This document shows, piece by piece, positions 35,344 through 43,850 of a stretch of DNA of 64,000 bases. The position numbers and the translations under genes were made by a program. Below the pieces are notes generated by a model. The model had not been told where the DNA came from. It searched no databases and saw only the letters and a list, made by a program, of their open reading frames with translations. Each line of letters begins with the position of its first letter. The stretch's first letter is position 1. The stretch is taken from positions 13,490 to 77,489 of the forward strand of contig CABJAE010000011.1 in the NCBI GenBank assembly GCA_902363535.1, written 5' to 3'. This DNA is from Peptoniphilaceae bacterium (GTDB lineage: Bacteria > Bacillota > Clostridia > Tissierellales > Peptoniphilaceae).

Positions 35344-37598
35344 ATGTTCTCCTGATTTTCTTTCATATTTTCGATTTGTTCTTTTGTCATGAGTAATTTT
35401 CGCGGTTTTGTGCCCTCATTGGGGCCGACAATGCCCATTTCTTCGATTTGATCCACGATTCGGGCCGCTCGTGCATAGCCTATCTTCAACTTCCGTTGAA
35501 TAAAAGAGATGGAGGCCTGCTCCTGAGTCAGGATAATGTCCACGGCATCGTACAAGAGGGGATCTTCATCGGTAAAGGACTTTTGCACCTTCTTTTCCAT
35601 GGTGTTCAAGGCTTCTTCGTCGTACTCCGCGTCATCCGTGTGCTTTTTCACGAACGCGAGCACATTTTCCACTTCCTGATCCGATACAAATGCCCCCTGC
35701 AGCCGCTTCGGCTTCGGAAAACTCGAGGGATAAAAGAGCATGTCCCCTTTCCCGAGAAGTTTTTCCGCCCCGGACATATCTAAAATCGTGCGGGAGTCGA
35801 TGGAAGAGGACACGGAAAAGGCGATTCGCGAGGGAATATTTGCCTTGATGGTCCCGGTAATGACATCTACGGACGGGCGCTGAGTGGCGAGGATCAAATG
35901 GATGCCCGCCGCTCTGGCCATCTGCGCCAGGCGGGTAATGTAGTCTTCCACTTCTTTCGCCGCCACCATCATTAAATCGCTTAATTCGTCGACGACGATG
36001 ACGATCTTCGGCATGGTCTTTTCCCCTGCCGCCTTCATTTTTTCGTTGTAGCCCGACACGTCGCGCACGCCGGTTTCCGCAAAGGCCTTGTAGCGCTTTT
36101 CCATTTCGTCCACGGCCCAGGCCAGGGCGAAGGCCGCCTTCTTGGGATCCGTCACGACGGGGATCAAAAGGTGAGGAATGCCGTTGTAAATCCCGAGCTC
36201 AACGACTTTCGGGTCAATCAGGATCAGGCGCACGTCTTCCGGCGCGGATTTGTATAAAATACCCATTAATATACCGTTAATGCATACGGATTTTCCCGAG
36301 CCCGTCGCCCCTGCGATTAAAAGGTGGGGCATTTTGTCGATGGACGAAACGATGGCGTTTCCGCTAATATCTTTACCCAATGTGAGGGGAACCGATGAAT
36401 CCAGGTCTTCGAATGCATCGCTTTCGATGATTTCTCTTAAATGGACGCTGTCTTTCACTTTGTTGGGTACCTCGATGCCGATGGCGCTCTTCCCCGGAAT
36501 CGGCGCTTCGATTCGTATGCCGGGGCTCGCCAAGGACAGGCTTAGATTGTCGTGAAGGGAGACGATTTTTGAGATCTTCACTCCCGGAGAGGGCTCCAAT
36601 TCGTAGGACGTAATGGTGGGGCCGCGGTTAATGGCGCGCACCCGGCAATCCACATTGAAATTATCCATGACCTCTTGAATAATATCGGCATTTTTTCGAA
36701 TGTCCCCGTCTCCTGCAGTGGGGCCTGCACTGGGTTTCTTTAATAATTTGATCGGCGGAAAATGGTAGATGGTTTCCTCAACTTCCGTCTGCATATCTTT
36801 TGCAAAAGCTTCTTTTTCCGATTCGTTTAATGCCTCCGCGCGCTTCGGTTGTTCCTCGGCAGCGGGGCGATAGTCGCGAATTTCAACAGGCTCTTCCCGT
36901 TTTTTTTCGGGAGCGAATTCTTTAAATGCGTCGGCACCGGAAGTGATCGGCTTCTTCGCCTTTGTCTTTTTCGTCGAAGGCTTCTTTTCCTCTCGAAGCG
37001 CGGCCTTTTCTTTTTCACTCTTAAGCTTTTCTCGTTCCGCTTTCTTTTCGCGGAAGGTGGCGGCTATTTTCTCTTTCGTCCTATCCCGACGCTCTTTCGA
37101 CGGCAGGTGATAGAGCATGAAAAATGCAATTAGAGCCAATACCGTACGGCTTCCCACGGTGCCTAAAAGGCCGACGAAGAGGCGTGCAAAATTTTCACCG
37201 AGAAAGCCCGGATCCACATAGGGCCCGGTGAGATTTATTCGCGCGTCCCAGCTTAAGCTCGGGCGCGTCGGGTCGTAGGTAAATAAAATGGCCATGAGAA
37301 AGACCGTAAGGCCTAAGCCCAAAACCTTCATCTTGGTCTTTACGTCCCAATCGGTGATGAAAAATAAACCGATGACGAAAAGAAGGGCGCAAAAAACCGG
37401 ACCGACCTTTCCGAATAAAATTCCGATGGCGGAAGAGGTCAGGTCCCCGAAAACGCCCATTTGCTCACTGTACAGGCTCAACATGGAAAGTATGGACAAT
37501 ATGATGATGAGGCCTCCGATCATGTAGGCCCTTTGTTGGCTCTGAGCGGCGGTCTTTTTTTTCGTGGTTTTTCTTTTTGTCGGCAAGGAAACCCTCAT
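35340..37598 (-). CDS. ftsK: DNA translocase FtsK/SpoIIIE
   Basis: A 752-residue translocase: about four N-terminal membrane helices (residues 20-170), a charged linker (about 170-270), the RecA-like motor with Walker A GATGSGKSVCIN near residue 435, and a winged-helix gamma domain at the end (SISFIQRKLKIGYARAARI). It pumps DNA through the closing septum and activates Xer recombination. The ATG at 37598 has a weak ribosome site; a TTG at 37586 has GAGGG five bases upstream and is an alternative. A LexA-type box precedes it. Confidence 0.95.
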   Translation of the reverse strand: MRVSLPTKRKTTKKKTAAQSQQRAYMIGGLIIILSILSMLSLYSEQMGVFGDLTSSAIGILFGKVGPVFCALLFVIGLFFITDWDVKTKMKVLGLGLTVFLMAILFTYDPTRPSLSWDARINLTGPYVDPGFLGENFARLFVGLLGTVGSRTVLALIAFFMLYHLPSKERRDRTKEKIAATFREKKAEREKLKSEKEKAALREEKKPSTKKTKAKKPITSGADAFKEFAPEKKREEPVEIRDYRPAAEEQPKRAEALNESEKEAFAKDMQTEVEETIYHFPPIKLLKKPSAGPTAGDGDIRKNADIIQEVMDNFNVDCRVRAINRGPTITSYELEPSPGVKISKIVSLHDNLSLSLASPGIRIEAPIPGKSAIGIEVPNKVKDSVHLREIIESDAFEDLDSSVPLTLGKDISGNAIVSSIDKMPHLLIAGATGSGKSVCINGILMGILYKSAPEDVRLILIDPKVVELGIYNGIPHLLIPVVTDPKKAAFALAWAVDEMEKRYKAFAETGVRDVSGYNEKMKAAGEKTMPKIVIVVDELSDLMMVAAKEVEDYITRLAQMARAAGIHLILATQRPSVDVITGTIKANIPSRIAFSVSSSIDSRTILDMSGAEKLLGKGDMLFYPSSFPKPKRLQGAFVSDQEVENVLAFVKKHTDDAEYDEEALNTMEKKVQKSFTDEDPLLYDAVDIILTQEQASISFIQRKLKIGYARAARIVDQIEEMGIVGPNEGTKPRKLLMTKEQIENMKENQENI

Positions 37599-37602
37599 TT
37601 CT

Positions 37603-37616
37603 CAAATATATGTTCG
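37603..37616. promoter_or_regulatory. LexA-type box before ftsK
   Basis: Minus strand CGAACATATATTTG agrees at 12 of 14 positions with CGAACRNRYGTTYC. It starts five bases after the predicted -10 box, the same geometry as the boxes at the yneA-like gene. It would place ftsK through recA and the split SbcC-like genes under SOS control. Confidence 0.5.
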
Positions 37617-37621
37617 GATTT

Positions 37622-37630
37622 ATTATAACA
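37622..37630 (-). promoter_or_regulatory. Predicted extended -10 promoter of the ftsK-recA operon
   Basis: Minus strand TGT followed by a perfect TATAAT (37622-37627), 24 bases before the ATG. The -35 region is poor. Confidence 0.5.
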
Positions 37631-37654
37631 TAATTCCCGCCTCTCTACCTAATT

Positions 37655-38098
37655 TTAACGCAGACCCGTGTGGCCGAATCCCCCTTCGCCTCGCTCGGTT
37701 TTCGAAAGCGCATCCAAGTTGTCTACCTGAATCCAATCCGCCACTTCATAGGCCATAAATACCATCTGCGCGATGCGGTCCCCGTCTTCGATGGTCACCG
37801 ATTCATCGGATAAATTCACGACGAGAATGCCAAGTTCGCCGCGGTAGTCGCTGTCGATGGTTCCGATGCCGTTAATTAAGGTAATGCCTTTTTTCAGAGA
37901 AAGGCCGCTTCTCGCCCTTACCTGGCCCTCGATGCCCTTGGGAATCTCGAAGTAAAGGCCCGTGGGAATCATGGCGCGTTCAAGAGGCTTTAAAGTCTTC
38001 GGTGCGTCTAGATTGGCGCGCAAGTCCATGCCGCAGGCGCCGTCGGTTTTGTAGGAAGGAAGCGGATGGTGGGATTTGTTTACTACTTTTACCTTCAT
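37655..38098 (-). CDS. dut: dUTP diphosphatase
   Basis: A 147-residue trimeric dUTPase with the five family motifs, including GMDLRA, RARSGLSLKKG, GTIDSDYRG and the C-terminal GEGGFGHTG arm. It hydrolyses dUTP to dUMP and keeps uracil out of DNA. The ATG follows AAAGGAG. It lies between the pnp terminator and the ftsK promoter. Confidence 0.95.
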   Translation of the reverse strand: MKVKVVNKSHHPLPSYKTDGACGMDLRANLDAPKTLKPLERAMIPTGLYFEIPKGIEGQVRARSGLSLKKGITLINGIGTIDSDYRGELGILVVNLSDESVTIEDGDRIAQMVFMAYEVADWIQVDNLDALSKTERGEGGFGHTGLR

Positions 38099-38112
38099 AG
38101 AATCTCCTTTAT

Positions 38113-38137
38113 GAAAAAAACCGCCGAAGCGGTTTTC
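38113..38137 (-). terminator. Rho-independent terminator after pnp
   Basis: Read leftward, AAAACCGC and GCGGTTTT close on a TTCG tetraloop and seven T residues follow. It lies between pnp and dut. Confidence 0.85.
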
Positions 38138-38141
38138 TGTG

Positions 38142-40268
38142 CTATTTATTTTCTTTGTTTTCGTTCTTTTTTTCTACGGAGCCTTGTTTCCGTTCCGGTT
38201 TCGGCAAAAGTGCTTTTCTGGAAAGGCCGATCTTTCCCCGATCCAGATTCATGACCTTGACTTTTACCTTATCTCCTTCTTTCAATACGTCGTCCACGTT
38301 CGCGATGCGCTTGTGGTCGATGTTTGAAATGTGGAGCAGCCCTTCGCGGCCCCAAAGGATTTCAACAAAGGCGCCGAAGTCCACGACCTTGGTAACCGTT
38401 CCTTCGAAAATTTCGCCCACTTCCAATTCGTGTACGATGTCTTCGATAATTTTCTTTGCCACGAGAGCGCCCTCGTCGTTGGCAATGATGGATACGCGTC
38501 CGTCGTCTTCGATTTCGATTTGTGCGCCGGTTTCTTCCGTAATCTTGTGGATGACCTTGCCGCCGCTACCGATGACTTCGCCGATCTTATCGGGATCGAT
38601 TTGAAGCCCGGTAATCTTCGGCGCATAGGGAGAGAGTTCTTCTCTCGGCGCCGCAATGGTGCCTTTCATGTGGGCCAAAAGTTCCATGCGGGCGTCGTTG
38701 GCCTGTTTCAGTGCGCGGGCCAAGATCTCTCTGGATACGCCGTCGATTTTAATGTCCATTTGAAGGGCGGTAATGCCTTCGGAGGTACCCGCCACTTTAA
38801 AGTCCATGTCGCCGTAGTGGTCTTCCAAGCCCTGGATGTCGGTTAAGATGACGGGATCGTCGCCGTTGTCGATAAGACCCATGGCGATGCCTGCCACCGG
38901 CGCGTGAATGGGCACACCGGCGTCCATTAAGGCCAAAGTGGATCCGCAGATACTCGCTTGGGACGAGGAGCCGTTGGATTCCAAAATTTCGTTGACGACG
39001 CGAATGTAGTAGGGGAATTCATCTTGCGAGGGAAGCACGGGAATTAAGGCGCGTTCAGCCAAATTGCCGTGGCCGATTTCGCGACGACCCGGGCTTCTCG
39101 GCGGGCGCGTTTCGCCGACGGAGTAGGACGGGAAGTTGTAGTGGTGGACATAGCGCTTCGTGTATTCGGGATCCAAGCCGTCGATGATTTGGCCTTCCGT
39201 TAAAGCCGCCAGGGTGACGGAAGTGAGGGCCTGGGTTTGACCGCGGGTAAAGAGGGCGCTGCCGTGGACGCGAGGCAAAAGGCCGACTTCCGACGAGAGC
39301 GGGCGAATTTCAGTAAAGCTTCTGCCGTCGCTGCGCTTTCTGTCCACGAGAATCTGTTTTCTGAAGATTTCTTGCGTCAAGCCTTCGAAAATCGTATTGA
39401 CCTGAACGTCTCTGTAATCTTCTTTTTCTTCCAAATCGGCGATAAGGGCGTCTTTGATCTTCGTCAGTTCGTGACCCTGTTCCGTTTTATCGGCGATCCA
39501 AAGGGCTTCTTCCACCTTGTCGTAGACCGCATCGTAAATGGTCTTCTTATAGTCTTCGTCGATAACCAGGCGTTCATATTCCATGTTTTCTTTGCCTACT
39601 TCATCGACGATGCCGTCGATAAAGGCGACCAGCTTTTTGATTTCTTCGTGGGCATTGAAAATGGCGTCCAGTACGTCGCTTTCTTCCAGTAAATCCACTT
39701 CCGCTTCCACCATCATAATGGCATCGGCGGTGCCGGAGACGGCGAGATTTAAACGAGAGCGCTTTTGATCCTCAACGGAGGGATTCAAGACCATTTCTCC
39801 GTCAATGTGGCCGACGCGCACGGAACCCGTGGGCCCTTGGAAGGGAATGTCCGAGACGGACAGGGCGATAGAGGAGCCGATCATGGCTAAAATATCCGTG
39901 GGATAGTTGGGATCGTAGCTGAGTACCGTGGCCGTCACTTGAATGCTGTGATGGTAGTCCGAGGGAAACAGAGGGCGAATGGGGCGGTCGATGAGGCGAC
40001 TGGTTAAAATGGCATTGGTGCCGGGGCGCCCTTCCCGCTTGTTAAAGCCGCCGGGAATTTTGCCGGAGGAATAATATTTTTCTTCGTAGTCACAGCTTAA
40101 GGGAAGAAAGTCCGCGCCTTCGCGGGCCTTGGTCGATGCCGTAGCCGTTACGAGAACGACGCTTTCCCCTTGTCTCACCCAACAGGCACCGTTAGCTTGT
40201 TTGGCGACTTTTCCGATCTCTACATGCAGAGGCTCGTTATTTAACATCGTCGTATATGTTTTATACAT
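38142..40268 (-). CDS. pnp: Polyribonucleotide nucleotidyltransferase (PNPase)
   Basis: A 708-residue phosphorolytic 3'-5' exoribonuclease with two RNase PH domains separated by a helical domain, then KH (IGSGGKVIHKI) and S1 (GTVTKVVDFGAFVEI) domains and a charged tail. It has normal length and intact motifs. It follows rpsO, the conserved rpsO-pnp order, behind a hairpin at 40288-40313. Confidence 0.97.
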   Translation of the reverse strand: MYKTYTTMLNNEPLHVEIGKVAKQANGACWVRQGESVVLVTATASTKAREGADFLPLSCDYEEKYYSSGKIPGGFNKREGRPGTNAILTSRLIDRPIRPLFPSDYHHSIQVTATVLSYDPNYPTDILAMIGSSIALSVSDIPFQGPTGSVRVGHIDGEMVLNPSVEDQKRSRLNLAVSGTADAIMMVEAEVDLLEESDVLDAIFNAHEEIKKLVAFIDGIVDEVGKENMEYERLVIDEDYKKTIYDAVYDKVEEALWIADKTEQGHELTKIKDALIADLEEKEDYRDVQVNTIFEGLTQEIFRKQILVDRKRSDGRSFTEIRPLSSEVGLLPRVHGSALFTRGQTQALTSVTLAALTEGQIIDGLDPEYTKRYVHHYNFPSYSVGETRPPRSPGRREIGHGNLAERALIPVLPSQDEFPYYIRVVNEILESNGSSSQASICGSTLALMDAGVPIHAPVAGIAMGLIDNGDDPVILTDIQGLEDHYGDMDFKVAGTSEGITALQMDIKIDGVSREILARALKQANDARMELLAHMKGTIAAPREELSPYAPKITGLQIDPDKIGEVIGSGGKVIHKITEETGAQIEIEDDGRVSIIANDEGALVAKKIIEDIVHELEVGEIFEGTVTKVVDFGAFVEILWGREGLLHISNIDHKRIANVDDVLKEGDKVKVKVMNLDRGKIGLSRKALLPKPERKQGSVEKKNENKENK

Positions 40269-40287
40269 GTCACTCTCTTTTCTCTAT

Positions 40288-40313
40288 AAAGAAAGAGCGG
40301 TCGCCCGCTCTTT
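40288..40313 (-). terminator. Hairpin between rpsO and pnp
   Basis: Nine-pair stem AAAGAGCGG/CCGCTCTTT with a GCGA loop in leftward reading. The following CTTTAT tract is short, so partial termination or an RNA processing site is likely, as between rpsO and pnp elsewhere. Confidence 0.6.
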
Positions 40314-40324
40314 AAAATCCTGTC

Positions 40325-40591
40325 TTAACCTCTGATTTCCAAACGTTCGATAAGGGATCTGTAACGTTCTACATCCTTGTTCTTTAAATAGCGGAGCAGG
40401 TTCCGTCTCTTACCGACCATTTTCAAAAGACCTCTACGAGAGTGGTGGTCTTTTTTATGTTCTTTTAAGTGTTCGTTCAGCGTATTAATGGTGTAGGTTA
40501 AAATAGCTACTTGAACTTCCGGAGAACCGGTGTCCCCTTCTTCTCTTTGATACGCTTTGATGATTTCTTGTTTCTTTTCTTTCGATAACAT
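40325..40591 (-). CDS. rpsO: Ribosomal protein uS15
   Basis: An 88-residue uS15 with the typical start [11 protein letters not shown] and the [18 protein letters not shown] segment that binds 16S rRNA. The ATG follows TAGGAGG. It has its own promoter inside the end of ribF and a structured leader. Confidence 0.97.
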   Translation of the reverse strand: MLSKEKKQEIIKAYQREEGDTGSPEVQVAILTYTINTLNEHLKEHKKDHHSRRGLLKMVGKRRNLLRYLKNKDVERYRSLIERLEIRG

Positions 40592-40613
40592 AATGTCCTC
40601 CTAATTAAAATTC

Positions 40614-40657
40614 GGTTTGACTAAGTAAGCGTCGAGGATCGACAAACTGAGCCAAAC
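40614..40657 (-). ncRNA. Structured leader of rpsO, possible S15 autoregulatory element
   Basis: The leader of about 80 bases can form an outer stem (CAAAC near 40653-40657 with GTTTG near 40614-40618) enclosing a GTCGA/TCGAC hairpin with a three-base loop (40631-40643). S15 is known to repress its own translation by leader binding in several bacteria, with different structures. Assignment here is inference. Confidence 0.4.
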
Positions 40658-40672
40658 TAACAATACTCGAGT

Positions 40673-40701
40673 ATTTTACCATTAATCGGCTATTTTGTAA
40701 A
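40673..40701 (-). promoter_or_regulatory. Predicted promoter of rpsO-pnp
   Basis: Minus strand TTTACA (40696-40701), 17-base spacer ending in TGG, then TAAAAT (40673-40678), partly inside the ribF 3' end. Confidence 0.6.
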
Positions 40702-41628
40702 TTCTTCCCGGGAAATTCGCTCGCGAATATCGGACAAATCCTTGTCCATGCGCGCCTTCAATGCCTCCACGCCGTCGAAGGCTTCTTCCGGCCGAATGAA
40801 TTCCAAGAGAGCCACGTCGATAATTTTTCCGTAGAGGCTGTCCCCTTCGTAATCGTAGAGATAGGTTTCCACCTTGATCCCCTGTTCATCAAAGGTCGGG
40901 TTGGTGCCGATGTTTGTGGCGCCGTAGTAATATATCTCGTCTACGGTTACGCCGGTAAGGTAGACGCCGTATTTCGGCACGACGTAATTGGCGTTATATA
41001 GAATATTTGCCGTGGGAATGCCGATGGTACGGCCCAGTTGCTTGCCGGGAACCACCTTGCCTCGAATGGTAAATGGCCGCGTTAAAAGGACTCGGGCAAG
41101 CTTTACGTCCCCTTCTTTTACCGCAGAACGAATGCGCGTGCTGGAAATGGCTTCATCCTCGTAAGTGACGGCTTTTTTTACGGAGAGGGCGATGTCATTC
41201 GCCTTGCAAAGCTCATCCAAGGTAGTTACATCTCCGGAGGCCTTAAAACCGAAGCGATAATCGTAGCCGACGACGACGCCTTTGGCCTTTAAGTGGCCGA
41301 CTAAAAAATCCGTAACGAAAGCTTCCGGGCTCATGCGCATAATCCGCTTGGTAAATTCGATTTCGTAAATTATATCGATGCCCATTTCACGAAGAATGTC
41401 GTGTTTTTGAGAACGCGAGGTTAAAAGTTCCTGAGAAATGCCGTCGGTCGTGTTTTTCGTGTGGGTCTTAAACATAAGAACGGAAGATCGGCAATTTAAT
41501 TTCTTTGCCATCTCTACTACTTCTTCGATCAAAGCTTTGTGACCGCTGTGTAAACCGTCGAAATTTCCTAAAGCGATGGTCGCCTCTTGGGAAATTTCCG
41601 AGTCTAAATCGACTTGTATAACCTCCAT
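40690..41628 (-). CDS. ribF: Bifunctional riboflavin kinase/FAD synthetase
   Basis: About 312 residues. The N-terminal FMN adenylyltransferase domain has the ALGNFDGLHSGHKAL nucleotide-binding start, and the C-terminal riboflavin kinase domain has GRTIGIPTANI. It makes FMN and FAD. A GTG at 41634 is in frame, but the ATG at 41628 follows TTGAGGTG. It follows truB directly, the usual order. Confidence 0.95.
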   Translation of the reverse strand: MEVIQVDLDSEISQEATIALGNFDGLHSGHKALIEEVVEMAKKLNCRSSVLMFKTHTKNTTDGISQELLTSRSQKHDILREMGIDIIYEIEFTKRIMRMSPEAFVTDFLVGHLKAKGVVVGYDYRFGFKASGDVTTLDELCKANDIALSVKKAVTYEDEAISSTRIRSAVKEGDVKLARVLLTRPFTIRGKVVPGKQLGRTIGIPTANILYNANYVVPKYGVYLTGVTVDEIYYYGATNIGTNPTFDEQGIKVETYLYDYEGDSLYGKIIDVALLEFIRPEEAFDGVEALKARMDKDLSDIRERISREEFTK

Positions 41629-41635
41629 AAACACC

Positions 41636-42511
41636 TCAAACTAATACTTTTTTCATGCAAACATTCGTCGTGCCATCTTCTTCCTTCACGATGCCCAGGC
41701 CCACAAAGACATCCCCTGCGTAAATCCGATAGATGGGGGCCTTTTCCACGGGAAAGGAAATTCGCGTGGACATGCCGTTGGTCATGGGCTTTAATCGCTT
41801 TGCGGGCAAATGAATCGGCGGAAGATGGTCGAGAAGCCGGTCCATGGGAAGCAATAGGCTTTTTCGCGCATCGAGGGGCATGGCCTCCAATGCCTCGATG
41901 GTGTAGGAACCGTCGACGGTGGTGTTTCCCACAGACACGCGGCGAAGATCCGACATGGTGAGGAAGCAGCCGGCCGCCACGCCGATGTCGTCTAAAAGTG
42001 TGCGGATATAGGTACCGGAAGACACTTCCGCCAAAAGGCTGATCTCTGTGTCGCCGCGTTCTAAACAGGCAAGCTTCGTCACGGTAATGGGCCGTTTCTT
42101 TCGCGGAACGCAGATGCCCATGCGGGCGTAGTCGTAGAGCTTTTTGCCCTTGTATTTCAGCGCCGAGTGCATGGGCGGCAATTGAAGCTGCTCCCCCGTA
42201 AATGTCCGGAGAATATCGTCGAGATTGTCGGGAATCGGCACATCGCTTCGGGCATAGACCACGCCCGTCGTGTCTCCCGTGTCCGTGCGAATGCCTCTTA
42301 CCGCTCGGGCCAAATAGGCTTTTTTATCGTCGGAGATGTACTCCGCCACCTTTGTGGCCTTGCCGATGCAGATAGGCAGAAGGCCCGTGGCCATGGGATC
42401 CAGTGTGCCCGTGTGGCCCACTTGCTTCGTTTCGTACAGACGGCGCATTTTCTGTACTACGTCGTGAGAAGTCCAACCTGCAGGCTTATCCACTAATAAA
42501 ATACCGTTCAT
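41636..42511 (-). CDS. truB: tRNA pseudouridine(55) synthase
   Basis: A 291-residue TruB with the KPAGWTSHDVV start, catalytic Asp in GHTGTLDPMATGLL, and a C-terminal PUA-like extension. It modifies U55 in the T loop of tRNAs. The ATG overlaps the nrnA stop by four bases. Confidence 0.95.
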   Translation of the reverse strand: MNGILLVDKPAGWTSHDVVQKMRRLYETKQVGHTGTLDPMATGLLPICIGKATKVAEYISDDKKAYLARAVRGIRTDTGDTTGVVYARSDVPIPDNLDDILRTFTGEQLQLPPMHSALKYKGKKLYDYARMGICVPRKKRPITVTKLACLERGDTEISLLAEVSSGTYIRTLLDDIGVAAGCFLTMSDLRRVSVGNTTVDGSYTIEALEAMPLDARKSLLLPMDRLLDHLPPIHLPAKRLKPMTNGMSTRISFPVEKAPIYRIYAGDVFVGLGIVKEEDGTTNVCMKKVLV

Positions 42512-43494
42512 CGATCCCTGTTTTCTATCTTTTCCCGCACCAAGGCTTCCACCTTGGCCAGGACATTTTCGAGACTGTCCCCTTGGGACGCGCCGGCTGC
42601 GCGGATGTGGCCGCCGCCGCCGAAGACGGAAGCAAATTCCGTGCAGTCCAAATAGCTTTTCGAGCGGAAGGACAGCTTCACTTCGTCGGCCTTTTCTTTC
42701 AGGAAAATCGCCATTTCCACGCCGTCGATGTTCCGCGCCTTTTCTACGATGCCTTCAGTTGCATCCTTCGCAGCGCCGGTGCGTTCCATGTCCTCTAAGT
42801 GGCATATGGCGAGGGATACTTTTCCGTCGGCCATAAACTTCAGATCGGACAAGACGCGGGCGTGGAGGGCCAGCTTTTCTTTCGACATGGACTGATACAC
42901 GGATCGAACCACGACATTGTGATCGCAGTCGGCGTCATAAAGGGCGGCGATCATGCGGTGGGTGTCTCCCGTCACGCTGTCGTATTGAAAGCTCCCCGTG
43001 TCCGTGGAGATCGCCGTGTAAAGCCCCGTGGCCATGGCAGGCGTGAGCTCAATGTCCATGGCTTCAAACACCTGAAAGAGCACTTCGCCCGTAGAGGTCG
43101 CCTTCGGCAAGACGCAGTTTAAATCGGCATAAGCATCGTTGCTCATGTGGTGATCGATGTTCACCGTATAGGCGGCCTTTTCAAAGAGCGCCTCGCCTTT
43201 GGTGCCGAAACGATGGACGTCCGACGAATCCAAGGCGATTAACAGAGGCAGGGGCTCATGGATCGAGTCGATGTCAACCCGCTCTTTTGTGGAGGGCAAA
43301 AAGGCAAAGTCTGCCGGCACGTCGTCATTTGAGACGTAGATCACCTTTTTACCCATGCCTTTTAAACAGCCCCACATAGCTTCCAAGCTTCCGAGATTGT
43401 CGCCGTCGGGACTCTTGTGGGAAATTATCCCCACAACCTCCGCGTCCTCAATTCTTTTCTTTAATTGCTCGGCGAATGCCTTGATATCACTCAC
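42508..43494 (-). CDS. nrnA: DHH-family phosphoesterase, NrnA-like nanoRNase/pAp phosphatase
   Basis: A 328-residue DHH/DHHA1 protein. The metal motifs are ISHKSPDGDNLGS, ALDSSD and the DHH triad in NIDHHMSND, followed by a DHHA1 domain with GGGHIRAAGA near the end. NrnA degrades RNA oligonucleotides of two to five bases and dephosphorylates pAp. Its place between rbfA and truB is typical for Bacillota. Confidence 0.9.
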   Translation of the reverse strand: MSDIKAFAEQLKKRIEDAEVVGIISHKSPDGDNLGSLEAMWGCLKGMGKKVIYVSNDDVPADFAFLPSTKERVDIDSIHEPLPLLIALDSSDVHRFGTKGEALFEKAAYTVNIDHHMSNDAYADLNCVLPKATSTGEVLFQVFEAMDIELTPAMATGLYTAISTDTGSFQYDSVTGDTHRMIAALYDADCDHNVVVRSVYQSMSKEKLALHARVLSDLKFMADGKVSLAICHLEDMERTGAAKDATEGIVEKARNIDGVEMAIFLKEKADEVKLSFRSKSYLDCTEFASVFGGGGHIRAAGASQGDSLENVLAKVEALVREKIENRDR

Positions 43495-43849
43495 CGCGAT
43501 GCTCCGATTCCATCACCTTATTGATGGTCTCTTCCAAGGCCATGCCCTTTTCGATGCTTTCGTCCAGCTCCAGAATCAGCTCCGGCATGGCTCTTAATTT
43601 TAAGCGACTTCCCAGCTCTTTTTTCATAAAGCCTTTGGCGCTTTCAAGGCCTTCCATGGCATCTTTTTTTGCCTCGTCGTCGCCGAAAATGGAAATCCCT
43701 ACGGTGGCGTAAGAGAGATCCCGCGTGACGGAGACGAAGGAGACGCTGGTTAAGGGAGGGATCCGAGGATCTTTCAATTTGTTTTGAATGATGTCGGAGA
43801 GTTCCCTCTTCACTTCTTCTGAAATACGGTGAACTCGTTTATCCTTCAT
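43487..43849 (-). CDS. rbfA: Ribosome-binding factor A
   Basis: A 120-residue KH-like protein that helps mature the 16S rRNA 5' end in 30S subunits. The start KDKRVHRISEEVKRELSDII and the DLSYATVGISIFG strand are characteristic. It lies directly behind infB and overlaps nrnA by eight bases. Confidence 0.93.
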   Translation of the reverse strand: MKDKRVHRISEEVKRELSDIIQNKLKDPRIPPLTSVSFVSVTRDLSYATVGISIFGDDEAKKDAMEGLESAKGFMKKELGSRLKLRAMPELILELDESIEKGMALEETINKVMESEHRGE

Positions 43850-43850
43850 G

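Noticed and set aside
40662..40675. Palindrome at the rpsO promoter considered as a terminator of ribF
   Set aside because: No T-run follows it on the minus strand and the loop would be absent; kept only as an operator candidate.
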